From Streptomyces minutiscleroticus (GTDB lineage Bacteria > Actinomycetota > Actinomycetes > Streptomycetales > Streptomycetaceae), in assembly GCF_014650875.1 (NCBI RefSeq), contig NZ_BMVU01000002.1:372001-436000 (forward strand): a stretch of 64,000 nt of DNA, given 5' to 3'. The position numbers were made by a program, and so were the translations under genes. Positions 16,776 to 25,851 of the stretch are shown piece by piece (positions within the stretch are counted from its first letter, which is position 1; the number at the start of each line of letters is the position of its first letter). A model generated the notes under the pieces. That model was not told the DNA's origin, searched no databases, and saw only the letters and a list, made by a program, of their open reading frames with translations.

Positions 16776-17025
16776 GTGGGGGTCCCCTCGGGGCGAGTCG
16801 CACGACCGGAGATCTTCCGGCCGTGGTGCCGCTTGCCAGGCGGACCGCCCGTCACGCGGATCACCCGCCGCGCGGACCGCTTGTCATGGGCATTGTGACG
16901 GGAGGCGCGGGCGGCAACAAGACGGCCCCGCGGTCCCCGCCGCCCCTCCCGTACGGCCGTCCGGACCGTCCCACGTGGCGGAAAACACGGCGCGGTCGGC
17001 GTTACGCGGTCGTAAGCTCACGAAC

Positions 17026-18237
17026 ATGCAGGTGATCCAGTCGACGAAGCTCGCCAACGTCTGTTACGAAATCCGGGGCCCGGTCCTCGAGGAGGCGATG
17101 CGGCTGGAAGCGGCGGGCCATCGCATCCTCAAGCTGAACACCGGCAACCCCGCCGCGTTCGGCTTCGACTGCCCGCCGGAGATCCTGGAGGACATCCTCC
17201 GCAACGTCTCCTCGGCGCACGGCTACGGGGACGCCAAGGGGCTGCTGGCCGCCCGCCGCGCGGTGGTGATGCACAACCAGACCCTCGGCATCGAGACGGA
17301 CGTCGAGCACGTCTACATCGGCAACGGCGTCTCCGAGCTGATCGTGATGGCGATGCAGGGCCTGCTCGACGACGGCGACGAGGTGCTCGTCCCGGCCCCG
17401 GACTACCCGCTGTGGACGGCGGCCGTCTCGCTGTCCGGCGGCACGGCCGTGCACTACCGCTGCGACGAGCAGTCCGACTGGATGCCGGACCTCGCCGACG
17501 TGGAGCGGAAGGTCACCGACCGCACCAAGGCGATCGTCATCATCAACCCGAACAACCCGACCGGCGCGGTCTACGACGAGACCGTGCTGCGCGGCCTGAC
17601 CGACATCGCCCGCCGCCACAACCTCCTCGTCTGCTCCGACGAGATCTACGACAAGATCCTCTACGACGGCGCCACGCACACGCCGACCGCCGCCGTCGCC
17701 CCCGACCTGCTCACCCTCACCTTCAACGGCATGTCGAAGGCGTACCGCGTCGCCGGCTACCGGGTGGGCTGGATGTCGATCTCCGGGCCGCGCGCGCACG
17801 CCGAGTCCTACATCGAGGGCCTGACGATCCTGGCGAACATGCGGCTGTGCGCCAACATGCCGGGGCAGCACGGTGTGGTCGCCGCCCTCAGCGGCCGGCA
17901 GTCGATCGACGACCTGGTGCTGCCGGGCGGGCGGCTGCGCGAGCAGCGGGACACGGCGCACGAACTGCTCACCCAGATCCCGGGCGTGACCTGCGTGAAG
18001 CCGAAGGGCGCGCTGTATCTCTTCCCGCGCCTCGACCCGAAGGTCTTCAAGGTCAAGGACGACCGGCAGATGGTCCTCGACCTGCTGCGCAAGGAGAAGA
18101 TCATGGTCGTTCAGGGCACGGGCTTCAACTGGCCCGAGCCCGACCACTTCCGCGTGGTGACCCTGCCGACGGCCCGGGACCTGCGGGACGCGGTGACCCG
18201 GATCGGCTCGTTCCTGGACGGCTACAGCCAGCCGTGA
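17026..18237 (+). CDS. Class I PLP aminotransferase, AlaT-like
   Basis: Cytosolic aminotransferase of 403 aa. It aligns by eye with bacterial AlaT/alanine-type enzymes: LKLNTGNPAAFGFDCPPEI near the start, YGDAKGLLAAR, IGNGVSELI, INPNNPTGAVY with the conserved PNNPTG, SDEIYDKILY, and the PLP lysine K238 in NGMSKAYRVAGYRVGW. Probable reaction is transfer between alanine or a related amino acid and 2-oxoglutarate. ATG 17026 has no Shine-Dalgarno site, but TAAGCT at 17013-17018 is placed as a -10 hexamer seven bases before it, suggesting a leaderless mRNA. It is a single gene. Confidence 0.9.
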   Translation: MQVIQSTKLANVCYEIRGPVLEEAMRLEAAGHRILKLNTGNPAAFGFDCPPEILEDILRNVSSAHGYGDAKGLLAARRAVVMHNQTLGIETDVEHVYIGNGVSELIVMAMQGLLDDGDEVLVPAPDYPLWTAAVSLSGGTAVHYRCDEQSDWMPDLADVERKVTDRTKAIVIINPNNPTGAVYDETVLRGLTDIARRHNLLVCSDEIYDKILYDGATHTPTAAVAPDLLTLTFNGMSKAYRVAGYRVGWMSISGPRAHAESYIEGLTILANMRLCANMPGQHGVVAALSGRQSIDDLVLPGGRLREQRDTAHELLTQIPGVTCVKPKGALYLFPRLDPKVFKVKDDRQMVLDLLRKEKIMVVQGTGFNWPEPDHFRVVTLPTARDLRDAVTRIGSFLDGYSQP

Positions 18238-18448
18238 GCGCGGCGGCCGCGGGGCCGCACCCGGGCGCGCCCCCTCCCCCGGGAGGGGGCGCGCGGCGTT
18301 CCGGCGGGCCGGCCGGCCGCCACGGGCCGCGTGTCCGCCGGCGGCCGGGGCACACGTCCGTCACCGGCGCGTCCGCGCGCCCCGGTCACCGTCCGTACGT
18401 TCGTGATCCACTTCTGCGAACCTGCTCAACTTTAGACCGAATCCAAGC

Positions 18449-18485
18449 TAAGATGGTTTCCTGTTACAGCACAGGAGGCCGTCCC
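18449..18485 (+). promoter_or_regulatory. Candidate -10 and leader of small conserved gene
   Basis: An A/T-rich patch upstream of ATG 18486 contains TAAGAT at 18449-18454 and an AGGAGG-like site (CAGGAGGCC) about 18471-18479. The -35 is unclear. Confidence 0.4.
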
Positions 18486-18911
18486 ATGTACGAACCGATC
18501 CGCAGCAAGTCGGTCCACACGATGGCCGGCCCCACCCCCGACATCCCCCACCGGTCGCGCGAGGAGGAGCTGGACATCCAGCTCGCCGGGCACTTCTCGG
18601 CCCTGCTCGCGGTGACCGACGAACTGCGCGCGCTGGCGCCGTCCGCGGATCTGGACGGTGCGGCCGAGCGGCTCGCCGAGCAGGTGGCACGGTTGCGGGG
18701 TGGGCGGCCGCCCGTCCGTTCGTCGGTGGCCGCCGCGATCCACGAGCCGCACCTCGCGGCCCTGCACCAGCGGGCGCACGCGCTCGCCGGGCGGGCCCTG
18801 GTGGTGGCCGCGTCCCGGGCCGACACCGCCGCGGCGATCCTCGCGGCGCGCCGGATGGACGCGCACGCGGCGGCGGCGAGCGCCGAGCAGCGCGCACTCG
18901 CCACCCACTGA
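18486..18911 (+). CDS. Small alanine-rich protein of unknown function
   Basis: 141 aa, family not recognised. It looks mostly alpha-helical: an acidic N-terminal part (HRSREEELDIQLAGHFSALL) and an Ala/Arg/His-rich C-terminal helix bundle (about 75-141, LAGRALVVAASRADTAAAI). No signal peptide, membrane segment or cysteines are seen. ATG 18486 is well supported by GGAGG seven bases upstream. The upstream A/T-rich promoter patch suggests independent regulated expression. Its neighbours (aminotransferase, PEP carboxykinase on the other strand) say little about function. Confidence 0.75.
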   Translation: MYEPIRSKSVHTMAGPTPDIPHRSREEELDIQLAGHFSALLAVTDELRALAPSADLDGAAERLAEQVARLRGGRPPVRSSVAAAIHEPHLAALHQRAHALAGRALVVAASRADTAAAILAARRMDAHAAAASAEQRALATH

Positions 18912-19216
18912 GAAAGGACCCCTCACGGGGCCCTCCGATACGGCCCCGGTCCGCGCGCACCCGCAGCGACGCGCGGACCGGGCGCCACCAACGGCACCGG
19001 GGAACGGACCGGGGGCCCCGCACCCCGTTGTGCGGGACCCCCGGTCCTTCCACCGTTCCGCGCGCGGCGCCACCGCACCGGCCGGGACGACAGGACAGGT
19101 CAGGGCAGTCCTTACCGGTCGCGGGCCGGCCCTTCGGGCACACGGCCGAAGGTCCGGGGGCATCGCCGCGGACGTCCCGGGCGCACGGTTTCGTGCCCGT
19201 GCGTCCGGGAAGCACG
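18912..19216. other. Convergent intergenic region with terminator
   Basis: 305 bp without a gene. The main feature is the long hairpin at 19006-19047. The rest, up to the pckG stop, is GC-rich sequence with no clear signal. Confidence 0.5.
19006..19047. terminator. Long bidirectional hairpin
   Basis: An 18-bp stem with one mismatch (19006-19023 with 19030-19047, GGACCGGGGG arm) and a 6-base loop lies between the small conserved gene and pckG, which converge. Confidence 0.75.
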
Positions 19217-21049
19217 TCAGCCCAGGCGCCGCACCAGCGCGTGGTACTCGTCCCACAGCTCCTTCGGCGTGTGGTCGCCGAAGGTGTCGAGGTGCCCGGG
19301 GATCAGCGACGCCTCCTCGCGCCACACGTCCTCGTCGACGGTGAGCAGGAAGTCCAGCTCCTCCTGGGACAGGTCGAGTCCCTCGGTGTCCAGCGCGCCC
19401 TTGGCCGGCAGCACGCCGATCGGGGTCCGGACGCCCTCGGCGCGGCCGTCGAGGCGGTCCACGATCCACTTCAGGACGCGGCTGTTCTCACCGAAGCCCG
19501 GCCAGACGAACTTCCCGTCGTCGTCCTTGCGGAACCAGTTGACGTAGTAGATCTTCGGCAGCTTCGCCCGGTCCTTGTCCTTGGCGACGTCGATCCAGTG
19601 GCCCATGTAGTCGCCCATGTTGTAGCCGCAGAACGGCAGCATGGCGAACGGGTCGCGGCGCAGCTCGCCGACCCTGCCCTCGGCCGCGGCGGTCTTCTCG
19701 GAGGCGACGTTGGCGCCGAGGAAGACGCCGTGGTTCCAGTCGAAGGACTCCGTCACCAGCGGCACCGCGGTGGCGCGGCGGCCGCCGAAGAGGATCGCGG
19801 AGATCGGCACGCCCCTGGGGTCCTCCCACTCGGGCGCGATGATCGGGCACTGGGCGGCGGGGACCGTGAAGCGGGCGTTCGGGTGGGCGGCCGGGGTGCC
19901 CGACTCCGGCGTCCAGTCGTTGCCCTTCCAGTCGGTCAGGTGGGCGGGCGGCTCCTCGGTCATGCCCTCCCACCACACGTCGTCGTCGTCGGTGAGGGCC
20001 ACGTTGGTGAAGACGGCGTTGCCCCACAGGGTCTTCATCGCGTTGGCGTTGGTGTGCTCGCCGGTGCCGGGCGCGACGCCGAAGAAGCCGGCCTCGGGGT
20101 TGATCGCGTACAGCCGGCCGTCCTCGCCGAACCGCATCCAGGCGATGTCGTCGCCGATGGTCTCGACCGTCCAGCCCGAGATCGTGGGCTCCAGCATGGC
20201 GAGGTTGGTCTTGCCGCAGGCGCTCGGGAAGGCCGCGGCGACGTACTTCGGCTCCCCCTGCGGGGGCGTCAGCTTCAGGATCAGCATGTGCTCGGCGAGC
20301 CAGCCCTCGTCGCGCGCCATCACCGAGGCGATGCGCAGGGCGTAGCACTTCTTGCCGAGCAGGGCGTTGCCGCCGTAGCCCGAGCCGTAGGACCAGATCT
20401 CGCGGGACTCCGGGAAGTGCGAGATGTACTTCGTGGTGTTGCACGGCCACGGGACGTCCGCCTCGCCCTCCTGCAGCGGGGCGCCGAGCGTGTGGACGGC
20501 CTTCACGAAGAAGCCCTCGGAGCCGAGCTCGTCGAGGACCGGCTGTCCCATCCGGGTCATCGTGCGCATGGACACGGCGACGTACGCCGAGTCGGTGATC
20601 TCCACGCCGACGGCGGAGAGGTCGGAGCCGAGCGGGCCCATGCAGAAGGGCACGACGTACATGGTCCGGCCGCGCATCGAGCCCCGGAAGATGCCGCCGC
20701 GGCCGTCCTTGCCCTCGAAGAGCTCCCGCATCTCGGCGGGGGCCGTCCAGTGGTTGGTGGGGCCCGCGTCCTCCTCCTTCTCGGAGCAGATGAAGGTGCG
20801 GTCCTCGACGCGTGCGACGTCGGACGGGTCGGAGACCGCGTAGTAGGAGTCGGGGCGCTTGATCGGGTCGAGCTTCCTGAAGGTGCCCTTGCGGACGAGC
20901 TCCCCGCACAGGCGCTCGTACTCCGCTTCGGATCCGTCACACCAGACCACGTTGTCCGGCTGCGTCAGTTCGGCGATCTCGTTGACCCACGAGATCAGTT
21001 CCTGGTGCTGGGTGGGGACGGGTGAGGGAGCCGCGATGTCGCGCGCCAC
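19217..21049 (-). CDS. pckG: Phosphoenolpyruvate carboxykinase (GTP)
   Basis: GTP-dependent PEPCK, 610 aa, converting oxaloacetate plus GTP to PEP, CO2 and GDP in gluconeogenesis and anaplerotic balance. Signatures are the kinase-1a loop [13 protein letters not shown], the metal/substrate-binding [10 protein letters not shown], and the guanine-side [19 protein letters not shown]. Length matches GTP-type enzymes of about 600-620 aa. The GTG at 21049 (reads MARDIAAP) is chosen because AGGAG lies five bases upstream; the longer frame to 21136 has no such site. It is monocistronic, convergent with the small conserved gene and divergent from the hemolysin III gene. Confidence 0.96.
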   Translation of the reverse strand: MARDIAAPSPVPTQHQELISWVNEIAELTQPDNVVWCDGSEAEYERLCGELVRKGTFRKLDPIKRPDSYYAVSDPSDVARVEDRTFICSEKEEDAGPTNHWTAPAEMRELFEGKDGRGGIFRGSMRGRTMYVVPFCMGPLGSDLSAVGVEITDSAYVAVSMRTMTRMGQPVLDELGSEGFFVKAVHTLGAPLQEGEADVPWPCNTTKYISHFPESREIWSYGSGYGGNALLGKKCYALRIASVMARDEGWLAEHMLILKLTPPQGEPKYVAAAFPSACGKTNLAMLEPTISGWTVETIGDDIAWMRFGEDGRLYAINPEAGFFGVAPGTGEHTNANAMKTLWGNAVFTNVALTDDDDVWWEGMTEEPPAHLTDWKGNDWTPESGTPAAHPNARFTVPAAQCPIIAPEWEDPRGVPISAILFGGRRATAVPLVTESFDWNHGVFLGANVASEKTAAAEGRVGELRRDPFAMLPFCGYNMGDYMGHWIDVAKDKDRAKLPKIYYVNWFRKDDDGKFVWPGFGENSRVLKWIVDRLDGRAEGVRTPIGVLPAKGALDTEGLDLSQEELDFLLTVDEDVWREEASLIPGHLDTFGDHTPKELWDEYHALVRRLG

Positions 21050-21356
21050 GATTGCTCCTAAGTGAGGGGTTTGTTGTCGAATGCCCCTTGGGGGCTGCGG
21101 CCCGGATGCTTCACGTGGTGGTGCTATGGCGCTCATCCGGTGCCGACCGCACTCATTTGATCATCCGATGCTTCCGCGCATATGTCCAGAGGGCCTCACA
21201 CTTGAGCGCGACGTGAGGAGCGCCACTCGGCGTCGTCCCGATTTCGCCGCAGCCCTTCCCCACCTGCGCACACGGCGTGGGATCATGGCCGGAAGGCTTC
21301 TGTCGGCTTCCTCGGACTGACGCGTAACTTACGGTTCCGTAGGTACGATGCCCCGC
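21050..21356. other. Divergent region, pckG / hemolysin III gene
   Basis: 307 bp with no supported gene. The pckG promoter should lie in 21060-21200, where A/T-rich TCATTTGATCATCCGAT (about 21152-21168) is the least GC-rich patch. At the right end are the palindrome and -10 element listed separately. Confidence 0.45.
21330..21349 (+). promoter_or_regulatory. Palindromic operator and -10 of hemolysin III gene
   Basis: TACGGTTCCGTA at 21330-21341 is an inverted repeat apart from its central two bases. It directly abuts TACGAT (21344-21349), a good -10 hexamer ending seven bases before ATG 21357. A repressor bound here would block polymerase. The binding protein is unknown. Confidence 0.5.
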
Positions 21357-22070
21357 ATGACTGCGTCCGTCCCCGACGCGCGTACGGAACCGTCGGCCGC
21401 CGGCCACAGCTCCGTCGTGCCCTCACCGCCGCACCCGATCAAGCCGAAGCTCCGGGGCTGGCTGCACGCCGGCATGTTCCCGGCCGTCCTCGTCGCCGGA
21501 CTGGTGCTCACCGCGCTCGCGGACTCCACCCGCGGGCGGATCGCCTGCGGAATCTACGCCCTGACCGCCTGTCTGCTGTTCGGCGTCAGCGCGCTCTACC
21601 ACCGGGGCAACTGGGGCCCCCGCGCCGGCGGCGTGCTGCGCAGGCTCGATCACGCCAACATCTTCCTGATCATCGCGGGCACCTACACCCCGCTCACGAT
21701 GCTGCTGCTGCCGGACGCCAAGGGACAGTGGCTGCTGTGGGGCATCTGGGCGGCGGCCGCCGCGGGCATCGTCTTCCGGGTGTTCTGGGTCGGCGCCCCG
21801 CGCTGGCTCTACACGCCCTGCTACATCGCGATGGGCTGGGCCGCGGTCTTCTTCCTGCCCGACTTCCTGCGCGCGGGCGGCCTCGCCGTGCTCGTCCTGG
21901 TCGTCGCGGGCGGCCTGCTCTACAGCGCGGGCGGCGTCATCTACGGCATCAAGCGCCCCAACCCCTCACCCCGCTGGTTCGGCTTCCACGAGGTCTTCCA
22001 CTCCCTCACCCTGGCCGCGTTCGTCGTGCACTACGTCGGCATCTCCCTGGTGGCCTACCAGCACGGATGA
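21357..22070 (+). CDS. Hemolysin III / PAQR-family membrane protein
   Basis: 237-aa protein with seven predicted transmembrane helices, family YqfA/HlyIII. Conserved hydrolase-like motifs are SALYHRGNW, LDHANIFLIIAGTYTP and FGFHEVFHSLT, whose His, Asp and Ser residues form the putative zinc site of the superfamily. Bacterial role is poorly known; membrane-lipid or ceramidase-like activity is proposed for relatives. A nine-residue-longer ATG at 21348 overlaps the -10 hexamer, so ATG 21357 with a leaderless transcript is preferred. A 12-bp-stem terminator follows. Confidence 0.9.
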   Translation: MTASVPDARTEPSAAGHSSVVPSPPHPIKPKLRGWLHAGMFPAVLVAGLVLTALADSTRGRIACGIYALTACLLFGVSALYHRGNWGPRAGGVLRRLDHANIFLIIAGTYTPLTMLLLPDAKGQWLLWGIWAAAAAGIVFRVFWVGAPRWLYTPCYIAMGWAAVFFLPDFLRAGGLAVLVLVVAGGLLYSAGGVIYGIKRPNPSPRWFGFHEVFHSLTLAAFVVHYVGISLVAYQHG

Positions 22071-22104
22071 CCCCCTGCCGGTCCGTGAGGCACCCCGTTC
22101 CCCG

Positions 22105-22134
22105 GCGGCCGCGGCTCCTGGAAGCCGCGGCCGC
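22105..22134 (+). terminator. Terminator after hemolysin III gene
   Basis: A perfect 12-bp stem (GCGGCCGCGGCT at 22105-22116 with its complement at 22123-22134) with a 6-base loop lies 35 bases past the stop. Confidence 0.75.
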
Positions 22135-22159
22135 TTCCGTGCGCCGTCCGGGACCCGGC

Positions 22160-22227
22160 CGGCGGACCGTCCGGTTCCGGACACGCTCCCGAACGGCGGA
22201 CCGTCCCGTTCCGGACATGGTCCCGGC
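22160..22227. repeat. Two adjacent 34-bp direct repeats upstream of TetR remnant
   Basis: Copies at 22160-22193 and 22194-22227 differ at only a few positions. Each carries a TCCGGTTCCGGA-like or TCCCGTTCCGGA inverted repeat. The place, just upstream of a TetR-type start, and the symmetry suggest duplicated operators for autoregulation. Confidence 0.65.
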
Positions 22228-22253
22228 GGCGCGGGGTGCCCGACGACGAGGGC

Positions 22254-22652
22254 ATGACCGCCGCACGTTCCCCCGGACCCGCGGCAGCTCGCGGGCGGGG
22301 CGCCGCCCCCGGCGCCCCGCCCGGCCCGCGCGAGCGCAAGAGGGTCAGGACCCGGGCGGCGATCCGCGGGGCGACGTACGCGCTGGCCGAGGAGGAGGGC
22401 TACGAGGCCACGACCGTCGAGCGGATCGCCGGGCGCGCCGAGGTGTCGCCGTCCACGGTCCCGCGCCACTTCCCGGTCAAGGAGGACATCGTCCTCACGG
22501 ACGCGTCCGGCCCGCTGCCGGCGGACGGGCCGCGGACCCGGCCCGCCGGCGAACCGCTGCCCGATCTCGTCGACCGCGCGCCGGCCGTCCTCGACCATGG
22601 TCCGCCGACCGGGAAACCGCAGGCCCGCGGCGGGTCCCCCGTGACATCCTGA
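22254..22652 (+). pseudogene. Truncated TetR-family regulator (DNA-binding domain only)
   Basis: 132 aa from ATG 22254. Residues 30-80 are a good TetR helix-turn-helix (RTRAAIRGATYALAEEEGYE, then TVERIAGRAEVSPSTVPRHF and VKEDIVLTD). After this only about 50 Pro/Gly/Asp-rich residues remain, against the usual 130-150-residue helical ligand domain. The tail reads like an out-of-frame or internally deleted remnant (ADEP/LPDLVDRAPAVLD fragments resemble family sequence). It is probably a decayed regulator, though a DNA-binding-only protein cannot be excluded. The stop is four bases before the next start. Confidence 0.6.
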
Positions 22653-22656
22653 CCCG

Positions 22657-23388
22657 GTGAACGGACCGGAGATCCTCATCGAATTCGCCCCCGGCCTGGG
22701 GGTGTTCGTCCCGCACACCCGCCGCTCGGGACCCACCAGGGCCGCCACCGACGGCGTCTCCACGCTCGGCCACGTCGTGGAGTCCCTCGGCGTGCCGCTG
22801 ACGGAGGTGGGCGGGCTCCTCGTGGACGGCCGCCCGGTGCCCGTCTCGCACGTGCCGGCGGCGGGCGAGTCCGTCGAGGTGCGGGCGGTGGAGCGCCCCC
22901 AGTCCGTGCCCGGCGCCCCGCTCCGCTTCCTCCTCGACGTCCACCTCGGCACCCTCGCGCGCCGGCTGCGGCTGCTCGGCGTGGACGCGGCGTACGAGTC
23001 GACCGACATCGGCGACCCGGCGCTCGCGGCCCGCTCCGCGGCCGAGAAGCGCGTCATGCTCAGCCGCGACCGCGGCCTGCTGCGCCGCCGCGAGCTGTGG
23101 GCGGGCGCCTTCGTCTACAGCACACGCCCGGACGAGCAGCTCGACGACGTCCTGGCCCGGTTCGAGCCCGGACTGCGGCCCTGGAGCCGCTGCACCGCCT
23201 GCAACGGCCTGCTCGAGGAAGCCACCAAGGAGGAGGTCGCCGACCAGCTGGAGGGCGGCACGCAACGCTCGTACGACGTCTTCGCCCGGTGCCGGGAGTG
23301 CGGCCGGGCGTACTGGCGGGGCGCCCACCACGAGCAGCTGGAGGCGATCGTGGAGCGGGCGCTGGGCGGGCGCACCCGGGAGGGGTGA
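22657..23388 (+). CDS. Mut7-C RNase-domain protein with ubiquitin-like N-terminus
   Basis: 243 aa. Residues 1-85 form a ubiquitin/ThiS-like beta-grasp domain (Mut7-C_ubi type: VVESLGVPLTEVGGLLVDGRPV). About 90-240 is the Mut7-C PIN-like nuclease domain (FLLDVHLGTLARRLRLLGVDA, VMLSRDRGLLRRR) with acidic residues Asp95 and Asp near 139, and a zinc ribbon made of CTAC and CREC pairs. Such proteins are predicted RNases of unknown target. GTG 22657 lies four bases after the TetR remnant's stop, without a clear ribosome binding site, so translation may be coupled. It converges with the copper-oxidase gene after 24 bp. Confidence 0.85.
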   Translation: MNGPEILIEFAPGLGVFVPHTRRSGPTRAATDGVSTLGHVVESLGVPLTEVGGLLVDGRPVPVSHVPAAGESVEVRAVERPQSVPGAPLRFLLDVHLGTLARRLRLLGVDAAYESTDIGDPALAARSAAEKRVMLSRDRGLLRRRELWAGAFVYSTRPDEQLDDVLARFEPGLRPWSRCTACNGLLEEATKEEVADQLEGGTQRSYDVFARCRECGRAYWRGAHHEQLEAIVERALGGRTREG

Positions 23389-23412
23389 CGCCCGCCCGCG
23401 ACGGCGGCGGCC

Positions 23413-25851
23413 TCAGCGGCGCCGGACGTCGCCCTTCCCGCAGGCCGCGCCGTCCCGGTCCGGGTCCAGACGCAACGGGTCGTCCTTGCCGTTGACCTTC
23501 AGTCGGCCGTAGCCGTGCTCCTCCAGCCAGGCGCAGCGGGCGGCCGTCGTCCTTCCCACCTCGTCCGGGAACACGGTCGGGACGCAGACGTTGGCGGAGC
23601 CGTAGTGGCGGTCGCAGCCGGAGACCGCCGGACCCACCTTCTGCGACGTCCGCTTCCTGCCCGCCTCCCTGACGTCGCCGCCGAGGTCGTCGGCGAAGGA
23701 GTGCACGTGCGCCGAGGCGGTGTCGGCGGAGAGCGCGGCCGGGCCCTGGAGGTGCACCCACTTCGCCACCGACGGCACGCCGCCTGCGTCGACCGCGAAG
23801 AGCATGTACCAGCCGGGCGGGGCGAGGTCGGGGTTGCTCGTCACGTTCAGGTCGACGTTGTCGCCGTCCACGCTCAGCGGCAGGTCCACGAACCGCTGGT
23901 TGGGGTCCGAGGAGTGCGTGACCGCCGCCGGGCGGATCAGCTCGGCCCTGGCGATGGGCCGGTCCACGGTGATGCGCTGCGTGTCGCCGTACTCCCAGTG
24001 GTCGTCGATCAGCGACGTGATCGTCGGGCGCTCGCCCTTGAGGAGGTACGGGGGCGTGTAGATCGACACGTCGTGGTTCCAGGAGCCGTTGCCCGGGTTG
24101 TCGCCGGTGGCCATCACCCGGCCGTCCGGGAGCAGGAACGCGGACGAGTGGTAGCCGCGCGCCTCCGGGTCGGCGGCCACCGGGTCGAAGGTTCCGGTCG
24201 CCGGGTCGAAGAGCGAGGACTCGTACACGGGGTCGGCGCGGTTGTGCAGGGCGCCGCCCGTCTCCAGGACCTTGCCGTCGGGCAGCAGCACGGTGGAGAC
24301 GTACATCTTGCCCTGGCCGCCGGTCTGCGGCACGGGCCCGGCGCCGAGGTCGACCGTGCCCTGCGGCAGCGGCGGCCCGGCCACGTACGAGGGGTCGGCG
24401 GCCTTCAGGTCGATGATGTCGGTGAGCCGGCCCGCGTCCGGGTTGGAGTCGATGTTGCCGCCGCCGACGGTGAGCACCTTCTGGTCCTGGGCGGGCGGCA
24501 GCAGCACGCTCGCGGACTGGTCGCGCTCGTCCTTGTCCCGCAGCCCCGGCACCTCGGTGACGGTGTTGGCGCCGTAGTCGTAGATCGCCGAGCCCGTGCC
24601 GGGGATGTTGTTGCCGAAGACGTGGCTGCCGGAGTAGAAGAGGCGGCCGTCCTGCATCAGGATCATCGACGGGTACAGACCCCAGTACGACCAGGTCTGG
24701 TTGACCTTCCACAGCGGCTGCCACCGCTGCTCGGCCTGCGACCACAGCTCGGCGGTGACCGAGCCGGTGGAGTCCTCGCGCAGCCCGCCGAAGGAGATCA
24801 CGTCGCCGTTGCCGAGGATCGTCGCCGACGGGTACCAGTGCCCGTCGTTCATGTCGTTCGTCTTGCTGTAGGTCTCGGTCTCCGGATCGAAGATGTACGA
24901 GTCCTTGTAGCCCTGGTAGCCGATCGTGCCGTCGGCGGACGGGTAGCCCTTGTTGCCGCTCATCACCAGCACGCGCCCGTCCTGGAGCTGGACGTGCCCG
25001 GCGCAGAACATGTCCTTGGGCGTGGGGATCTGCTTGTACGTGCCGTTCTCGGGGTCGTAGACCGCGCTCGTGAACGTGCCCGCCTCGAACATCTCCTCGC
25101 TGTTGCCGGAGCCGGCGATCAGCAGCACCTTGCCGTTGTGCAGGACGACCGAGTGCATCGAGCGGACCGGGTTCCGCGTGGGCAGCACGTCCCAGCGGCC
25201 GTCCGCGCACTCCTCGGCCGTGCCCGTGCACACCGGGTCGGGGACGGGGTCGGCGACCTGCTCCATCCTGTAGTCGTCGGTGGTCACCGAGCCCGTGCCG
25301 TAGACCGAGACGCCCCAGCTGATTCGGTCGGTGCCGGCCGGGACCTCGGGTGTGCGCACGGTCGCCTCGGCCCAGCCGGCGCTGAGCTCCAGCGTCTTGA
25401 GGTCGGTCCAGTACTGCCAGCCGGCCGTCGCGTCGTGCCGGAACAGCGTGACCGAGGCGTCGGGGGTCGTCGACCTGTACCAGAGGCCGAGGTCGTACTG
25501 CCGGCCCGCGGTGACGGCCGGCGCGCACGCGGCGGACTCGGTGATCAGCGCCTTGCGGTCGCCGTCGACGCGGCGGGTCAGCTCCACCTTCATGGCCCTG
25601 GCGCCGGAGTGGGCGTCGGCGACGGTGGAGAAGGTGAAGTCGTTGTCGCCCCAGCCGGACTTCTCCCAGCAGGCCGGCATGGAGTCGGCGCCGGCCGTCT
25701 CGAAGCCCGGGTTCCTGATCAGGTTGGCGGCGGCCGCGGGCTGCGGGGCGGTGAGCAGCAGCCCGGAGGCGAGCGCCGTCACGGTCAGCAGCGAGGTGGT
25801 CCGCCGGGGCGTCGTACGTCGTCTCACGGTGTGCCGGAAGGGTGCGGTCAC
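23413..25851 (-). CDS. Secreted galactose-oxidase-like copper radical oxidase with N-terminal CBM
   Basis: 812 aa from GTG 25851. Signal peptide about 1-40 (twin-Arg-rich n-region, ending QPAAAA); CBM-like beta-sandwich about 41-185; kelch propeller about 190-600; DUF1929 Ig-like domain about 600-690; and a C-terminal calcium-binding-like segment ending LDPDRDGAACG. All copper-radical residues can be placed: Cys283 (DMFCAGH) and Tyr340 (HWYPSA), expected to crosslink, then Tyr567-His568 (RGYHSSAF) and His646 (VTHSSD). It should oxidise an alcohol or aldehyde, making H2O2. Its start overlaps the stop of the DPM1-GtrA gene by four bases, so it is the last gene of the glycosyltransferase operon. 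Confidence 0.88.
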   Translation of the reverse strand: MTAPFRHTVRRRTTPRRTTSLLTVTALASGLLLTAPQPAAAANLIRNPGFETAGADSMPACWEKSGWGDNDFTFSTVADAHSGARAMKVELTRRVDGDRKALITESAACAPAVTAGRQYDLGLWYRSTTPDASVTLFRHDATAGWQYWTDLKTLELSAGWAEATVRTPEVPAGTDRISWGVSVYGTGSVTTDDYRMEQVADPVPDPVCTGTAEECADGRWDVLPTRNPVRSMHSVVLHNGKVLLIAGSGNSEEMFEAGTFTSAVYDPENGTYKQIPTPKDMFCAGHVQLQDGRVLVMSGNKGYPSADGTIGYQGYKDSYIFDPETETYSKTNDMNDGHWYPSATILGNGDVISFGGLREDSTGSVTAELWSQAEQRWQPLWKVNQTWSYWGLYPSMILMQDGRLFYSGSHVFGNNIPGTGSAIYDYGANTVTEVPGLRDKDERDQSASVLLPPAQDQKVLTVGGGNIDSNPDAGRLTDIIDLKAADPSYVAGPPLPQGTVDLGAGPVPQTGGQGKMYVSTVLLPDGKVLETGGALHNRADPVYESSLFDPATGTFDPVAADPEARGYHSSAFLLPDGRVMATGDNPGNGSWNHDVSIYTPPYLLKGERPTITSLIDDHWEYGDTQRITVDRPIARAELIRPAAVTHSSDPNQRFVDLPLSVDGDNVDLNVTSNPDLAPPGWYMLFAVDAGGVPSVAKWVHLQGPAALSADTASAHVHSFADDLGGDVREAGRKRTSQKVGPAVSGCDRHYGSANVCVPTVFPDEVGRTTAARCAWLEEHGYGRLKVNGKDDPLRLDPDRDGAACGKGDVRRR

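Noticed and set aside
16979..17017. GGAAAA-based ECF promoter upstream of the aminotransferase gene
   Set aside because: The spacing and -10 do not fit the known SigE or SigR patterns; the TAAGCT hexamer explains the start better.
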